From assembly GCA_964394085.1 (NCBI GenBank), contig CAYMWF010000044.1, positions 1 through 40,760 on the forward strand: a stretch of 40,760 nucleotides of DNA, in the 5' to 3' direction. The DNA comes from CAYMWF01 sp964394085 [NCBI: uncultured Gemmatimonadota bacterium] (GTDB taxonomy: Bacteria > GCA-2686955 > CAYMWF01). Below the pieces are notes generated by a model. The model was given only the letters and a program-made list of their open reading frames with translations, was not told the origin of the DNA and did no database searches. Shown piece after piece: positions 40,247 to 40,760 of the stretch. A program made the position numbers and the translations under genes. Within the stretch, counting starts at the first letter, position 1, and each line of letters starts with the position of its first letter.

Positions 40247-40760
40247 ATGGCGAAACCGGATGAGGTTGAATTTTATAAGCAGGATGCTCTCCTGGACCTG
40301 GATTATGCTCCTCCGAAAACGGCCTGGATGGACACGCCCGTAGATTTTCGACCGGGGAGCTTCATATATCCGGGAAAACCCAAGAACCTGGAAATTCTCG
40401 ATCTCCCGAATCCGAGAAACTGGGCGGTTACAGAAGATGACTGGCAGATTCCGGATGACTGGAAGCGGATTGTCCTCGACGGTATGGCGGAGAGGCTGAA
40501 AAAGTATCGCTCTTTCAAGCTCTTTATGGATACCTGCGTGCGATGCGGCGCCTGTGCCGACAAGTGCCACTTTTTTATCGGCGGCGGAGATCCGAAGAAC
40601 ATGCCTGTGCTTCGCGCGGAGCTGTTGCGTTCCGTTTACAGAAAAGATTTCACCGCCGTTGGCAAGGTGCTGGGCAAGCTGGCGGGTGGCCGAGAGCTTA
40701 CCGTGGACGTGATCAAGGAGTGGTTCTACTACTTCTTCCAGTGCACGGAGTGCCGGCGCT
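40247..40760 (+). CDS. dsrK: DsrK, catalytic iron-sulfur subunit (3' truncated by window edge)
   Basis: The first 171 codons are present. They match canonical DsrK: an N-terminal extension (WAVTEDDWQIPDDWKRIVLDG), a first [4Fe-4S] site CVRCGACADKC near residue 100, GDPKNMPVLRAELLRSVYR, and the start of the second site (CTECRRC) at the edge. The CCG domains would follow outside. DsrK receives electrons from DsrM and is thought to reduce the DsrC trisulfide. AAGGA (40233-40237) is the ribosome-binding site. Whether dsrJOP follows cannot be seen. Confidence 0.93.
   Translation, partial: MAKPDEVEFYKQDALLDLDYAPPKTAWMDTPVDFRPGSFIYPGKPKNLEILDLPNPRNWAVTEDDWQIPDDWKRIVLDGMAERLKKYRSFKLFMDTCVRCGACADKCHFFIGGGDPKNMPVLRAELLRSVYRKDFTAVGKVLGKLAGGRELTVDVIKEWFYYFFQCTECRR

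Overview
The window comes from an anaerobic, sulfate/sulfite-respiring bacterium. Readable here are qmoA, qmoB, sat, qmoC, aprB, aprA, dsrC, a dsrJOP set, a canonical dsrM and the start of its dsrK, plus two further DsrMK-like membrane/iron-sulfur pairs. dsrAB is not in the window. GC content looks moderate to high (not computed). The two exported repeat proteins at the left edge (FG-GAP and beta-propeller-like, ending in a WPM.RRDPAHTG motif) are of a kind common in FCB-group candidate phyla such as Zixibacteria or Krumholzibacteriota. The lineage is an inference only, because there is no rRNA or other marker gene.

Layout. 1-2.6 kb: two secreted or surface repeat proteins, then a TTTTTCGC tandem repeat. 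3-7.9 kb: qmoA-qmoB-sat, closed by a strong terminator. 7.9-10.9 kb: a CGGC-domain protein behind a clear promoter and structured leader, then a signalling island (GAF protein, atypical kinase, Usp, AhpD-like). 11.2-14.9 kb: qmoC-dsrJ-dsrO-dsrP. 15.1-18.2 kb: a DsrMK-like pair and a free receiver protein. 18.3-23.4 kb, minus strand: MerR regulator, macrodomain protein, DsrM-like subunit, DsrK-like subunit fused to a receiver domain, PAS histidine kinase. 23.8-28.7 kb: a cNMP-domain protein and an 'orange protein'-type cluster (sigma-54 activator, NifX-family proteins, DUF5320-like proteins, Mrp ATPase). 28.8-32.4 kb: a zinc-uptake set (outer-membrane barrel, ZnuA, ZnuB, no ATPase). 32.4-33.7 kb, minus strand: a sulfate/molybdate transporter. 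33.9-36.7 kb: aprBA behind a promoter with a Rex/CRP-like operator and a long structured leader. 36.8-40.8 kb: two metal-site proteins, dsrC, an RsbRD-N protein, canonical dsrM and truncated dsrK.

How it works together. Sat activates sulfate to APS, AprBA reduces APS to sulfite, and QmoABC links the menaquinone pool to AprBA. DsrC carries sulfite-derived sulfur as a trisulfide, and DsrMKJOP re-reduces it with quinone and periplasmic electrons. The extra DsrMK-like modules probably exchange electrons between quinones and thiol/disulfide carriers.

The most unusual feature is that both extra DsrMK-like modules carry receiver domains with intact phosphorylation residues, one free and one fused to the catalytic subunit, and a PAS histidine kinase is encoded between them. 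This suggests an electron-transfer enzyme controlled directly by phosphorylation. The Cys-rich MerR regulator with a dyad inside its own promoter, and the apr leader with mutually exclusive hairpins, are further regulatory candidates.
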